Part shown: in pieces, positions 9,223 to 16,715 of the stretch
Layout: each line of letters begins with the position of its first letter
Position numbering within the stretch: the first letter of the stretch is position 1
NCBI RefSeq assembly: GCF_947494555.1
Contig: NZ_CANLVF010000001.1
Coordinates: 1,550,001-1,614,000, forward strand
DNA from: an uncultured Roseibium sp.
GTDB lineage: Bacteria > Pseudomonadota > Alphaproteobacteria > Rhizobiales > Stappiaceae
Direction of reading: 5' to 3'
Length of the DNA stretch: 64,000 nt
Translations under genes and position numbers: made by a program
The notes under the pieces: model-generated
Database searches by the model: none
Seen by the model: only the letters and a program-made list of their open reading frames with translations
Told to the model about the DNA's origin: nothing

Positions 9223-9277
9223 CGGGTTACGTCGCGCGCGGAGGGCGGCAACTGCGACGGTTTTTCTTGGAGGATCT

Positions 9278-10162
9278 ATGGGACCGAAACGCGTAGAGTT
9301 TCAGGGAGCGGAAAAAAACAGCCTGATTGCAGACCGTTACGGCGAAGGCAACCAGCCCGTGATTCTATTGCACGGCGGTGGGCAAACGCGCCACTCCTGG
9401 GATGCTGCGGCGGCGCGGATCGCGACGCTTGGCCATCCGGTGTATTCGCTGGATCAGCGCGGTCATGGGGAAAGTGACTGGGTTGCATCCGAAGAATATG
9501 GCTTTGTCGAATTCGCCAGGGATCTTGTCGCAGTTACCCGCCAGGTTTTCGCGATGCATCGGGCAAAACCCGTTGTTGTTGGCGCTTCACTCGGAGGGTT
9601 TGCCGGTATGCTTGCTGAAGGGCAGGAAAATCCCGGGGGTCTATCGGCGCTTGTCCTGGTTGACATCACGCCCCGCATCGACATGGGTGGGGTCAGCAAG
9701 ATCATCGGGTTCATGGGGGACCGTGTCGAGGAAGGTTTTGCCGATGTCGCAGAAGCGGCCGATGCGATTGCCCGCTATCTGCCGGACCGTGCGAAACCGA
9801 AGGATCTGTCCGGGCTTTCCAAGAACCTGCGCCTTCATGAAGATGGCCGGTACCGCTGGCACTGGGATCCGGCGTTCCTGAAGTCGCGGCAACACCGCGA
9901 CCCGGAACTGGCGGAGAAGATCCAGGCCAACATGGTGTCGGCGACTGGCAATCTGGACCTACCGGTTCTGCTTATCCGCGGGCGAAACTCTGAGCTTGTT
10001 TCCATGGAACATGTCCGGGAGTTTCTGGACCATGTTCCGCACGCAAAATTCACGGATATCCAGGATGCCGGGCACATGGTTGCCGGTGATAAGAACGACG
10101 TTTTCGCAGCTGCCGTCGAAGACTTTCTGATTGATCTCAAGGCAAGTTCGCGTGTGGCGTGA
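9278..10162 (+). CDS. Alpha/beta hydrolase
   Basis: The 294-residue protein is a second, distinct alpha/beta hydrolase. It shows ILLHGGGQTRHSW, SLDQRGHGESDW, nucleophile elbow GASLGGF (Ser), the strand segment LLIRGRNSELV and catalytic histidine in DAGHM. The GGGQTRHSW oxyanion region and overall length resemble epoxide-hydrolase/peroxidase-like members. The start is supported by cttggagg about 10 nt upstream of ATG 9278. It follows the preceding hydrolase closely enough to be in one operon, and a bidirectional terminator-like hairpin lies just beyond its end. Substrate unknown. Confidence 0.87.
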   Translation: MGPKRVEFQGAEKNSLIADRYGEGNQPVILLHGGGQTRHSWDAAAARIATLGHPVYSLDQRGHGESDWVASEEYGFVEFARDLVAVTRQVFAMHRAKPVVVGASLGGFAGMLAEGQENPGGLSALVLVDITPRIDMGGVSKIIGFMGDRVEEGFADVAEAADAIARYLPDRAKPKDLSGLSKNLRLHEDGRYRWHWDPAFLKSRQHRDPELAEKIQANMVSATGNLDLPVLLIRGRNSELVSMEHVREFLDHVPHAKFTDIQDAGHMVAGDKNDVFAAAVEDFLIDLKASSRVA

Positions 10163-10185
10163 TCTTTTATTTTTATCAGTAATTT

Positions 10186-10212
10186 ATTGAAACTTTCTCA
10201 TGTTTCAATTTA
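10186..10212. terminator. Hairpin between convergent genes
   Basis: An 8-bp perfect stem (attgaaac at 10186-10193 with gtttcaat at 10202-10209) has an 8-nt loop and short T/A runs on both sides. It lies between the convergent hydrolase and crotonase genes, so it could terminate both. Confidence 0.55.
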
Positions 10213-10262
10213 GTCCAATCACGCTCTGAGTGACCACTCGCCGTGCTTTCGAGGCCCGGCTG

Positions 10263-11075
10263 TCAGGAGCCTTTGAAATCTGGCTTTCGTTTTTCCAGAA
10301 AGGCGCGGCACCCTTCGCGGTAATCCGAGCTTTCGATACAGAGCTGTGCGACCAGCCGGTGCTGCTCGAGTTCGATATGACCTGATTGTTCGGAAATCTC
10401 GTCGATAGCGCGTTTTGCCGCTGCAATCGACAACGGCGCATTTGAACAAATGGTGGCGCAGAGCGTCTCGACGCGACCACTCAGGTCTTCAGGCTCGGTG
10501 ATTTCGTCGACCAAGCACATGGTCAACGCTTCTTCGGAGGTAAAACGGTCTCCCGTATAAATGATCCGTTTTGCATTGGATGTGGAAACGGCACTGAGGA
10601 GATCGGTCAACGCATCGGGAGGGTAGGCCAAACCGAGTTTTGCAGCGGGTATGCCGAAAAAAGCGGATTTTGAAGCAATTCTAAGATCGCAGGACAGCGC
10701 AAGTCCGAGACCGCCTCCCAGGCAAGGCCCTTCAATTGCGGCGACGGTCGGAATGGGTAGTGACTTCAGCGCCTTGAAGGCGGCTACATTGATTTCGTCA
10801 TAGTGCATCGCCGCCGAAGGCGTTGCGCGGGTCGCTTCAAATTCAGAGATATCCGCACCCGCGCAGAAGCATTTGTTGCCCGCGCCTTTCAAAACACAGA
10901 CCCGGATGTCTCCGGCAGCCGCTATCTGGTCTGTAAGGTCAGGAATACGCGCCCAGGCTGCAAGTGACAGCGCGTTTCTGCGCTCTGGTGCGTTCAGAAC
11001 GATTTCGGCGATCCGGCCGTTGATTTTTACGAAAGGATTTGTGCCATTTGCCTGACTTTGTTCACTTTCGGCCAT
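10263..11075 (-). CDS. Enoyl-CoA hydratase/isomerase (crotonase) family protein lacking both usual catalytic glutamates
   Basis: This 270-residue crotonase-fold protein has oxyanion-hole segments FCAGADI (about 70-76) and CLGGGLGLALSCD (118-130). The family acts on acyl-CoA thioesters. By eye alignment to rat mitochondrial hydratase, the positions of its two catalytic glutamates are Gly124 (GGGLG where hydratase has GGGCE) and Ala144 (IPAAKLG where hydratase has QPEILLG). Ordinary hydration of 2-enoyl-CoA is therefore unlikely. It may be an isomerase, hydrolase, decarboxylase or other crotonase. It is monocistronic and divergent from cysE. Confidence 0.85.
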   Translation of the reverse strand: MAESEQSQANGTNPFVKINGRIAEIVLNAPERRNALSLAAWARIPDLTDQIAAAGDIRVCVLKGAGNKCFCAGADISEFEATRATPSAAMHYDEINVAAFKALKSLPIPTVAAIEGPCLGGGLGLALSCDLRIASKSAFFGIPAAKLGLAYPPDALTDLLSAVSTSNAKRIIYTGDRFTSEEALTMCLVDEITEPEDLSGRVETLCATICSNAPLSIAAAKRAIDEISEQSGHIELEQHRLVAQLCIESSDYREGCRAFLEKRKPDFKGS

Positions 11076-11154
11076 TCTTTTTCTCTATTCCCTTCACCGA
11101 AGCCGACGATATCGGGAAACGGAACGTTTCGGGTTTCATAAAAAGGCTTCATAT

Positions 11155-11187
11155 CTGATATCACCAAGTTTCATTTTGGAATATCAG
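11155..11187. promoter_or_regulatory. Inverted repeat upstream of cysE
   Basis: CTGATAT at 11155-11161 pairs with ATATCAG at 11181-11187, with a further CCAA/TTGG pair inside (one-sided bulge). It sits in the 165-bp spacer between the divergent crotonase and cysE genes. It may be an operator or promoter-proximal hairpin; no regulator is identified. Confidence 0.35.
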
Positions 11188-11240
11188 TCGACAGTCCTAT
11201 CTTAAGGGACCGTTGTGACGGCTTGAAAAGGAGACTGCCA

Positions 11241-12062
11241 ATGTCGGCACCTAGACCTAAGTCCGACGTGAAGCGCGTTCCGACACATGATCCGGTCTGG
11301 CAGCAATTGCGCGAAGAAGCGCAGCAAATGGTTGCCTCTGAGCCCGCCCTTTCCTCATTCGTTTATGAGACCGTTCTGAATCATGACAGCCTGGAAGAGG
11401 CTGTGCTGCACAGGCTCGGAGATCGTCTCGGGCGGGATGTCGTATCGGCATCGCTTATTCGTCAGACCTATCTGGAGGCGCTGGCCGACGAACCTGAGCT
11501 AGCCAAGATCTTCCGTGTCGACATCGTTGCCGTATTCGACCGGGACCCCGCATGCTCCCGCTATCTGGAGCCGGTTCTCTATTTCAAGGGCTTTCACGGG
11601 CTTCAGACACACCGCCTGGCAAATTGGCTCTGGCGTAAGGGCCGCAAAGACTTCGCTCTCTATCTTCAGAGCCGGGCCTCTGAAGTGTTTCAGATCGATA
11701 TCCATCCGGCGGTTCCTGTCGGGCGCGGTATCTTCATCGACCACGGAACGGGGATTGTCGTCGGCGGTACCGCTGCGATCGGTGACGACGTTTCAATTCT
11801 GCAGGGCGTGACGCTTGGCGGGACCGGCAAGGAAGGTGGCGATCGCCATCCGAAGATCCGTCACGGTGTTTTGATCGGTGCCGGGGCCAAGGTGTTGGGA
11901 AACCTCGAAATTGGCCATTGCTCCAGGATCGCGGCCGGATCGGTCGTTCTGGCCGATGTTCCCGAAAATACAACTGTCGCTGGAGTGCCAGCCAGGATTG
12001 TCGGCAAGGCGGGATGCTCTGAACCGGCGCGAAGCATGAACCAACTGCTCGGCGACAGCTAA
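11241..12062 (+). CDS. cysE: Serine O-acetyltransferase
   Basis: This 273-residue cytoplasmic enzyme makes O-acetylserine from serine and acetyl-CoA, the first step of cysteine synthesis. The N-terminal helical domain contains DPVWQQLREEAQQM and FRVDIVAVFDRDPAC. The C-terminal left-handed beta helix contains FQIDIHPAVPVGRGIFIDHG, LQGVTLGGTGKEGGDRHPKI and AGSVVLADVPENTTVAGVPA. The ATG at 11241 follows aaaaggag; a TTG at 11223 precedes that site and is rejected. A DUF3126 gene follows, an arrangement I associate with alphaproteobacteria. Confidence 0.95.
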   Translation: MSAPRPKSDVKRVPTHDPVWQQLREEAQQMVASEPALSSFVYETVLNHDSLEEAVLHRLGDRLGRDVVSASLIRQTYLEALADEPELAKIFRVDIVAVFDRDPACSRYLEPVLYFKGFHGLQTHRLANWLWRKGRKDFALYLQSRASEVFQIDIHPAVPVGRGIFIDHGTGIVVGGTAAIGDDVSILQGVTLGGTGKEGGDRHPKIRHGVLIGAGAKVLGNLEIGHCSRIAAGSVVLADVPENTTVAGVPARIVGKAGCSEPARSMNQLLGDS

Positions 12063-12179
12063 GTTGCGGTTGCACAAAAAGGAAGCGGGGGAAAAATTGC
12101 GGAAAGGGTTTGGCATTTAGGGCTGGTCTTATAGGGTCCGCGCGACTAAATAGCAGACGGCATTGACAAGGAGAACGCC

Positions 12180-12395
12180 GTGAAACCCGATGAAATCCGC
12201 AAGATCGAAGCTTACCTGCGTATGAAGTTCGAGTTGTCGAGCATTCAGGTGCGGGCTCGTCCGCGCAAGGATGATTCTGCAGAAGTCTATATCGGTGAAG
12301 AGTTCATCGGCGTCATCTTCCGCGACGACGAAGACGAGGATCTGAGCTGGAACTTCCAGATGGCAATTCTGGAAATCGATCTGGACGAAGTCTGA
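12180..12395 (+). CDS. DUF3126 family protein
   Basis: This 71-residue acidic protein is of the DUF3126 type, which is restricted largely to alphaproteobacteria and has no known function. It starts with GTG at 12180, set by aaggag 6 nt upstream. The sequence is predicted alpha/beta, with a helix KPDEIRKIEAYLRMKF followed by strands and a run of acidic residues (DDEDEDLSW). It lies 117 bp after cysE and just before a strong bidirectional terminator. Confidence 0.85.
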   Translation: MKPDEIRKIEAYLRMKFELSSIQVRARPRKDDSAEVYIGEEFIGVIFRDDEDEDLSWNFQMAILEIDLDEV

Positions 12396-12413
12396 TTTTT
12401 CGAGCACCAATTC

Positions 12414-12451
12414 AAAACGGCGGCCTTTCTGCTGGAAAGCCGCCGTTTTTG
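12414..12451. terminator. Bidirectional rho-independent terminator
   Basis: The GC-rich stem aaaacggcggc / gccgccgtttt (12414-12424 with 12439-12449) has a short loop and is flanked by T runs on both strands. It lies between the convergent DUF3126 gene and the membrane protein gene at 12462. Confidence 0.85.
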
Positions 12452-12461
12452 TTTGTTCGGC

Positions 12462-13214
12462 TCAACCGGAACGGAATGTCATGATCTTCTCGATGATGGC
12501 GCTGTCGATCTGCCGCCAATCCTGCAAAAGGTCCTGATTGAAGCGGTATCTCAATTCCAGACCGGAAGACATGACGATCGCGCGATGGCAGATGGCGTCT
12601 CTGCCTGATCCGGCCCTGCGGCAGCGCGCGATAAATCCGCCTGGTTTTTCCGGATCATATGCAATGAGGTCTCTTCCAGCGGCGCCGCGTGCCGACAGCC
12701 GCAAAATCTTCAGGCCACCGGGCCCGCTCAACTCGCCCCCTCGCGCAAGTCTGCGATAGAACGGGTCCAAACGCGCCCGCATGCTTTCACGGCCAGGATT
12801 GAATTCAAGTTCAACGACCAGCACCTGATCATTCAAACCGTATCGCGCCAAAGTGCTTCCGGACTGTACCGGTTGAAGGTCCGGCCATGTCATCGAGAGT
12901 TTCAGGGCCTTCAGGTTGCCTTCGCCGGTTTGCGCCTCCATGCGCTGACTGCGCATTGCAATATACTCGGCTGGAAGGTTGAAACCCGCCTGACCGACCT
13001 TGATAGACACGGGACCGGTAACCGATGCGAAGGCTTCAAACGAATTCCAGTTCCGGGTCCAGTAAGCAGCCCGTTCAGCGATGTAGGCGGCACTCAGGAG
13101 GACAATGGCAAGCACCAGCGCTGTGAACCGGCGCGGCTTGACGCCACTGGCTACCGGGAGCGACATCGGGATCACGGGAGGATCCCCTGATGACCTGGTG
13201 CCCTTCGATGGCAC
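12462..13214 (-). CDS. Single-pass membrane protein of unknown function
   Basis: The 250-residue frame has a short cytoplasmic N-terminus, one membrane helix (TALVLAIVLLSAAYIAERAA, near residues 31-50) and a periplasmic domain of about 190 residues. That domain contains two cysteines close together (ARCRRAGSGRDAICHRA) that could form a disulphide. I do not recognise a family. The start is uncertain: GTG 13214, GTG 13175 (best Shine-Dalgarno, gggga) and ATG 13166 are all possible; all keep the membrane helix. It is a single gene whose upstream region faces the 13388 gene. Confidence 0.72.
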   Translation of the reverse strand: MPSKGTRSSGDPPVIPMSLPVASGVKPRRFTALVLAIVLLSAAYIAERAAYWTRNWNSFEAFASVTGPVSIKVGQAGFNLPAEYIAMRSQRMEAQTGEGNLKALKLSMTWPDLQPVQSGSTLARYGLNDQVLVVELEFNPGRESMRARLDPFYRRLARGGELSGPGGLKILRLSARGAAGRDLIAYDPEKPGGFIARCRRAGSGRDAICHRAIVMSSGLELRYRFNQDLLQDWRQIDSAIIEKIMTFRSG

Positions 13215-13367
13215 ACATTGTGCCGAAACGAAACACCTGTCCCGAATGAGGATGTCCCGGCAGTTGTCTTATGTAGTCCAAATTGCGGATTTTTGCCCAT
13301 TTGCCCGTCCGGCACAGTCTTTGCTGTTGACCGTTTAGAGATTGTTAATCACTTTCCAAGTGCTGAG

Positions 13368-13382
13368 TTAATAAGAGGTTAA
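13368..13382. promoter_or_regulatory. CtrA-type box (TTAA-N7-TTAA)
   Basis: TTAA at 13368-13371 and TTAAC at 13379-13383 are separated by exactly 7 nt, matching the alphaproteobacterial CtrA full site. A half-site gttaatc lies at 13344-13350. The box ends 5 nt before the ATG at 13388, so it overlaps the ribosome binding region. Confidence 0.5.
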
Positions 13383-13387
13383 CGGGC

Positions 13388-13714
13388 ATGTTCTTCGATC
13401 TACTTCTCGTTGGATATATTGCGAGCGCGGGCTTCGTCGCGGCAGGGGTTCTCGGGAGTCTTTATCAGCTCGTGACCAAGCAACCTGCGAAGTTTTCTTT
13501 TTCCGGCGAGAACGTGTTCGCGTTTCTGGTTGAGGTGTTCCTGTGCGTGTTTGCAGGGCCCTTCATCATCATGCGCAACGCTATTCGTGGGCGGAGGCTC
13601 GAGAAGCGGCCGCTTGGCTGGCTGGTTGCGTCTTCCACGATCGCCGGCATGTGGAGCATGTGCTCCGGCATTATGGTCATGAACGTCGCTCTCATTGTGG
13701 CTGGATATACCTGA
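13388..13714 (+). CDS. Small multi-pass membrane protein of unknown function
   Basis: This 108-residue protein has three probable membrane helices: residues 4-29, about 45-63 (VFAFLVEVFLCVFAGPFIIM) and 78-104. A basic loop RNAIRGRRLEKRP between the last two suggests a cytoplasmic side. I do not recognise a characterised family. The start follows agagg and a CtrA-type box. The gamma-carbonic anhydrase gene begins 6 bp after its stop, so the two are probably co-transcribed. Confidence 0.78.
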   Translation: MFFDLLLVGYIASAGFVAAGVLGSLYQLVTKQPAKFSFSGENVFAFLVEVFLCVFAGPFIIMRNAIRGRRLEKRPLGWLVASSTIAGMWSMCSGIMVMNVALIVAGYT

Positions 13715-13720
13715 GGTCCC

Positions 13721-14248
13721 ATGCCGATCTATGCACTGGGCGACCGCTCGCCTGCCTTTCCGACAAGTGATGCTTTCTGGGTCGCACCGACAGCGACGCT
13801 CATTGGCGATATTCGGTTGAATGAAGAGGCCAGCGTCTGGTTCGGCGCCGTGCTGCGGGGTGACAATGAACCGGTGACGATTGGCGAACGGTCAAATGTA
13901 CAGGACGGCTGCGTGTTCCATACCGACATGGGGTTCCCGCTCACCATTGGCGCAGACTGTACCATTGGACACAAGGCGATCCTTCACGGCTGCACGATTG
14001 GCGACAACACGCTGATTGGAATGGGAGCGACAGTTCTCAATGGTGCCGTGATCGGCTCGAACTGCATCATCGGCGCGAACGCACTTGTCAGCGAAGGCAA
14101 GGTCATTCCGGACAATTCGCTTGTCGTCGGCGTTCCAGGCAAGGTGGTGAGAACTTTGCCTGAGGATGCCGCCGAGAACATTCGTTTGTCCGCTGCCGGA
14201 TATGTTCAAAACTGGAAACGCTACAAGGCGGGATTGTCGGAGATATAG
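13721..14248 (+). CDS. Gamma-carbonic anhydrase family protein
   Basis: The 175-residue protein is a left-handed beta-helix trimer-forming protein of the YrdA/PaaY/CaiE group. Hexapeptide repeats run through residues 20-140. Zinc-ligand histidines are visible in [19 protein letters not shown]. The family includes true carbonic anhydrases and members of uncertain activity; metal ligands look complete, so Zn or Fe binding is likely. It follows the small membrane protein by 6 bp. Confidence 0.9.
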   Translation: MPIYALGDRSPAFPTSDAFWVAPTATLIGDIRLNEEASVWFGAVLRGDNEPVTIGERSNVQDGCVFHTDMGFPLTIGADCTIGHKAILHGCTIGDNTLIGMGATVLNGAVIGSNCIIGANALVSEGKVIPDNSLVVGVPGKVVRTLPEDAAENIRLSAAGYVQNWKRYKAGLSEI

Positions 14249-14272
14249 CTCGCGGCACCAATCCTCGCGACT

Positions 14273-14313
14273 GGAAAAGACGGGAACCGGCCTGCGGGGG
14301 CGGGCCGGTTCCC
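14273..14313 (-). terminator. Strong terminator hairpin for the BTLCP gene
   Basis: An 11-bp perfect stem (gggaaccggcc 14282-14292 with ggccggttccc 14303-14313) is followed on the minus strand by gtcttttcc. It lies downstream of the minus-strand peptidase gene and also just past the carbonic anhydrase gene. Confidence 0.75.
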
Positions 14314-14315
14314 TG

Positions 14316-14361
14316 GATCCGGTCGTGGTAGGGATGGGGAGGGTGGGGACGCGACCGGATC
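14316..14361. repeat. Second hairpin containing a 16-bp sequence repeated at 20335
   Basis: gatccggtcg (14316-14325) pairs perfectly with cgaccggatc (14352-14361) around a G-rich 26-nt loop. The 3' arm is part of gtggggacgcgaccgg (14343-14358), which recurs exactly at 20335-20350 in another non-coding spacer. Function unknown. Confidence 0.5.
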
Positions 14362-14396
14362 GTCCTGACGGCCTTATGAGGGGCCGATCCCTATCC

Positions 14397-15011
14397 TTAT
14401 TGGGATACGCTGCTGACCGTGGTCACGCGTGTATCGGATATGCCTGTCCACTTGACGGGCGAACTTGCTGACTGGCGCTTGATGTAGCGATATGGCGTCG
14501 AATACCACGGCAGAACGGCTTCGACCTGGTTGTCCAGGATCATGTCGCCGTGATCCGTCCGGACCGTCAGGACGGCGTGACCGGAATTGGACACATCCTT
14601 CGCAACAGTTATCAGAAGTGCGCTTTTCGGCCAGCCGGCCTCGATCAGCACACGTTGCTTTTCAAGGACGTATTCTTCGCAATCTCCATATCCGTTTACC
14701 GGATAGGACCAGTGCTCGACCGTGCCGAAGAGATCGTCGTCGGTCATTGGCCGGATGCGGCGATTGACCTCTGCGTTAATTGCGATCAGTTGGTTCCATC
14801 GTGCTTCGTCCAGTTTGACGACGACAGGCTGATACTGCTCTTGCGGGCAGGCCCACCGGTTGTCCCGGCAGAACTGTTTGTGACCGATTGGCGCTTTCAC
14901 AGCGGCTTTCATGTCCATGAACCTTCCCGGGTCGGCTTGCGCCGCTGTTCCAGCGAACATCCCGGTGAAAGCTATTGTGAATGCGAACAGTGTGTTTCCA
15001 AGTAAATTCAT
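14397..15011 (-). CDS. Bacterial transglutaminase-like cysteine peptidase (BTLCP)
   Basis: This 204-residue exported protein has a signal peptide ending near ..GTAAQA (about residue 26). The transglutaminase-like domain has the catalytic cysteine in YGDCEEYVLEK, histidine in SGHAVLTV and aspartate in MILDNQVE. Relatives such as LapG cleave a periplasmic site of large adhesins, and others are orphan. Neither a LapD-like receptor nor a giant adhesin is in the window, so the target is unknown. The upstream region is AT-rich (see 15012-15729) and probably carries its promoter. Confidence 0.9.
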   Translation of the reverse strand: MNLLGNTLFAFTIAFTGMFAGTAAQADPGRFMDMKAAVKAPIGHKQFCRDNRWACPQEQYQPVVVKLDEARWNQLIAINAEVNRRIRPMTDDDLFGTVEHWSYPVNGYGDCEEYVLEKQRVLIEAGWPKSALLITVAKDVSNSGHAVLTVRTDHGDMILDNQVEAVLPWYSTPYRYIKRQSASSPVKWTGISDTRVTTVSSVSQ

Positions 15012-15729
15012 CGTAACGCCCTCCCCAAGGCAGACGTACGATGACTTATTGCTTTTTATTTCGCGAAAAAAATCGAAGTAAAAGCTAATTTATACTTTAA
15101 TCAACTTTGATTTTAATTTGAATAAAATGAAATATGCTTTTTAAGCGTGTTTGAATCGATATTTATTAAAATTGTACCGATCTTCTGGAAAGCGTTGAGA
15201 TTGCAAGAGAAATAGCGTTTCCGATTGCCTGGGAGTTGTGCCCTCGGTGGAGCATCCGTAACGCCTGTTCTGATGAAATTGGGCATGCAGACGCCGACTT
15301 TGCGCCTAGAAAAATTTCGTCAATTTGTGAAACAAAATTCGTGTCGAGGGGTGTCCAAGGCAACCTGTACGTAAATCAACCGGTTTCAATCATCTTCTTC
15401 TCACGTTCGCTACCCGATTTGGGTGCGATCAGATTGACACTCAGTGTTGGACAAGCAGCTTCCGCTATCCTGTTGCCTCCCATCTACACGCTATAAGTGC
15501 CGCGGATTGAAGGTGAGGATCGGCTCAGTCAACCGGAATGATGCTTCAAAAGGCGCGGGTCCCAAGTTCGGGGCACTTTTTTGGAGTTTTTTCACGTCGA
15601 CATACCGAAGCGCGGTCTCAGATTTGCGGTCAGGCAATCATGCCGGAGAATGCACCTGACCATCCGAGCCAATTCATTATGCACTTCATAAGTTGAACTT
15701 TTTGATGCCCCAATTCAGGAAGATACCTC
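15012..15729. other. 718-bp intergenic region, AT-rich at its left end
   Basis: No convincing gene is visible. From about 15040 to 15180 the sequence is markedly more AT-rich than its neighbours, with several runs of T and A. This suits a promoter region of the BTLCP gene or foreign DNA. A 65-codon minus-strand frame (15166-15363, TTG start) ends in a segment resembling a LuxR-type helix-turn-helix, but it has no ribosome binding site and may be a remnant or chance. Confidence 0.5.
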
Positions 15730-16419
15730 TTGCTAGAGAGGTTGAGACTTGGATCCCGACAATTGAAGAAATTCCTGAAGATCGTCATCTCCGCGTTTGC
15801 GCTCCTGATAGTCGGACTGCTTGGCTTTGGAGCAAAAGGCTACTATGACGCGACTACCGACGCGGACGATTTGAGCGCGCGGGCAAATATTCTTCTTGCA
15901 AGTCAGCTCGGAGGGGCTTCTTTGGGACCTGAGCGCTTGCGACAGCTGCTGGCTGTACAGGACCCGCAATTCGAGCAACATGGCGGCGTGGATTTAACAA
16001 CTCCAGGCGCAGGGCTAACAACCATCTCTCAATCACTGGCCAAGCGCGTTGGTTTTGAAAACTTTACGCCGGGTATCGGAAAAGTCAGGCAAACCGGTTA
16101 CGCGCTAGGTTTGGAGAGAGAGCTGAGTAAAGATCAAATAATGGCGCTTTGGCTGGACACGTTAGAGATGGGGCGTGGACCAGGCGGTTGGGTAACGGGT
16201 TTTCATCGTATGAGTGAGGCTGTATTCGGCGCGCACCCGCATGAACTGGATGATCACGAATATCTGTCTCTTCTGGCGGTAATAATTGCACCAGGACGCT
16301 ACCAAATCGGCTCTGATGACGATGCCTTGGTCGATCGGACGGTTAGAATTGGCCGGCTTGTGTCGGGAAAATGTGCACCGATCGACAATTCTGATGTTTG
16401 GTTGGAAGGATGCAGCTAG
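15730..16419 (+). CDS. Degenerate GT51 peptidoglycan transglycosylase homologue
   Basis: This 229-residue protein has a basic N-terminus and one membrane helix (residues 17-35), then a GT51-like domain. Recognisable blocks are QDPQFEQHGGVD (77-88), AGLTTISQSLAK (94-105), KVRQTGYALGLERELSKDQI (118-137) and PGGWVTGFHRMSEAVFG. In active GT51 enzymes the first block starts ED and the third reads RKxxE; here both catalytic Glu positions are Gln (Gln77, Gln121), and STITQQ is TTISQS. It may be a non-catalytic homologue. Start is TTG 15730 with agga upstream; no ATG is available. Confidence 0.72.
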   Translation: MLERLRLGSRQLKKFLKIVISAFALLIVGLLGFGAKGYYDATTDADDLSARANILLASQLGGASLGPERLRQLLAVQDPQFEQHGGVDLTTPGAGLTTISQSLAKRVGFENFTPGIGKVRQTGYALGLERELSKDQIMALWLDTLEMGRGPGGWVTGFHRMSEAVFGAHPHELDDHEYLSLLAVIIAPGRYQIGSDDDALVDRTVRIGRLVSGKCAPIDNSDVWLEGCS

Positions 16420-16715
16420 CTAAGTTGAGCCGCAAATCGACGGCAGGGATGTAAATTTGGTCCACGGCACCGTTCCGTTCGAAATCAGTCTCATGTTTTC
16501 CAGTTGCTGTGAGTACCCACACAAAAGGGTTTTCTCCAACAAAACCCGGGCTTGTTTTAAAAAAGGGGTTCAAGTTCAGTCTTTGCTGAGCAGGACGTGC
16601 GGGCAGCTCTTGGCCCGTTTTAGCAGTGAACCTTAGGAAAATGCTGCGTTCGAAACACGTTCGATGAACACCGAGCGGGCGTCTGGCGCCCGCTCAGTCG
16701 CTTTTCTCAGTGGCC
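16420..16715. other. 296-bp spacer between convergent genes
   Basis: No gene is supported. A minus-strand frame spanning 16343-16573 overlaps the end of the transglycosylase homologue and has no ribosome binding site. The only clear structure is the hairpin at 16673-16695. Confidence 0.5.
16673..16695. terminator. GC-rich hairpin
   Basis: gagcgggc (16673-16680) pairs with gcccgctc (16688-16695), loop of 7 nt. Only a short, offset T run (cttttct) follows on the plus strand, and none on the minus strand. It sits between two convergent genes. Confidence 0.45.

Noticed and set aside
16343..16573. 76-codon minus-strand frame overlapping the end of the GT51 homologue
   Set aside because: No ribosome binding site, overlaps a better gene, and no recognisable domain.
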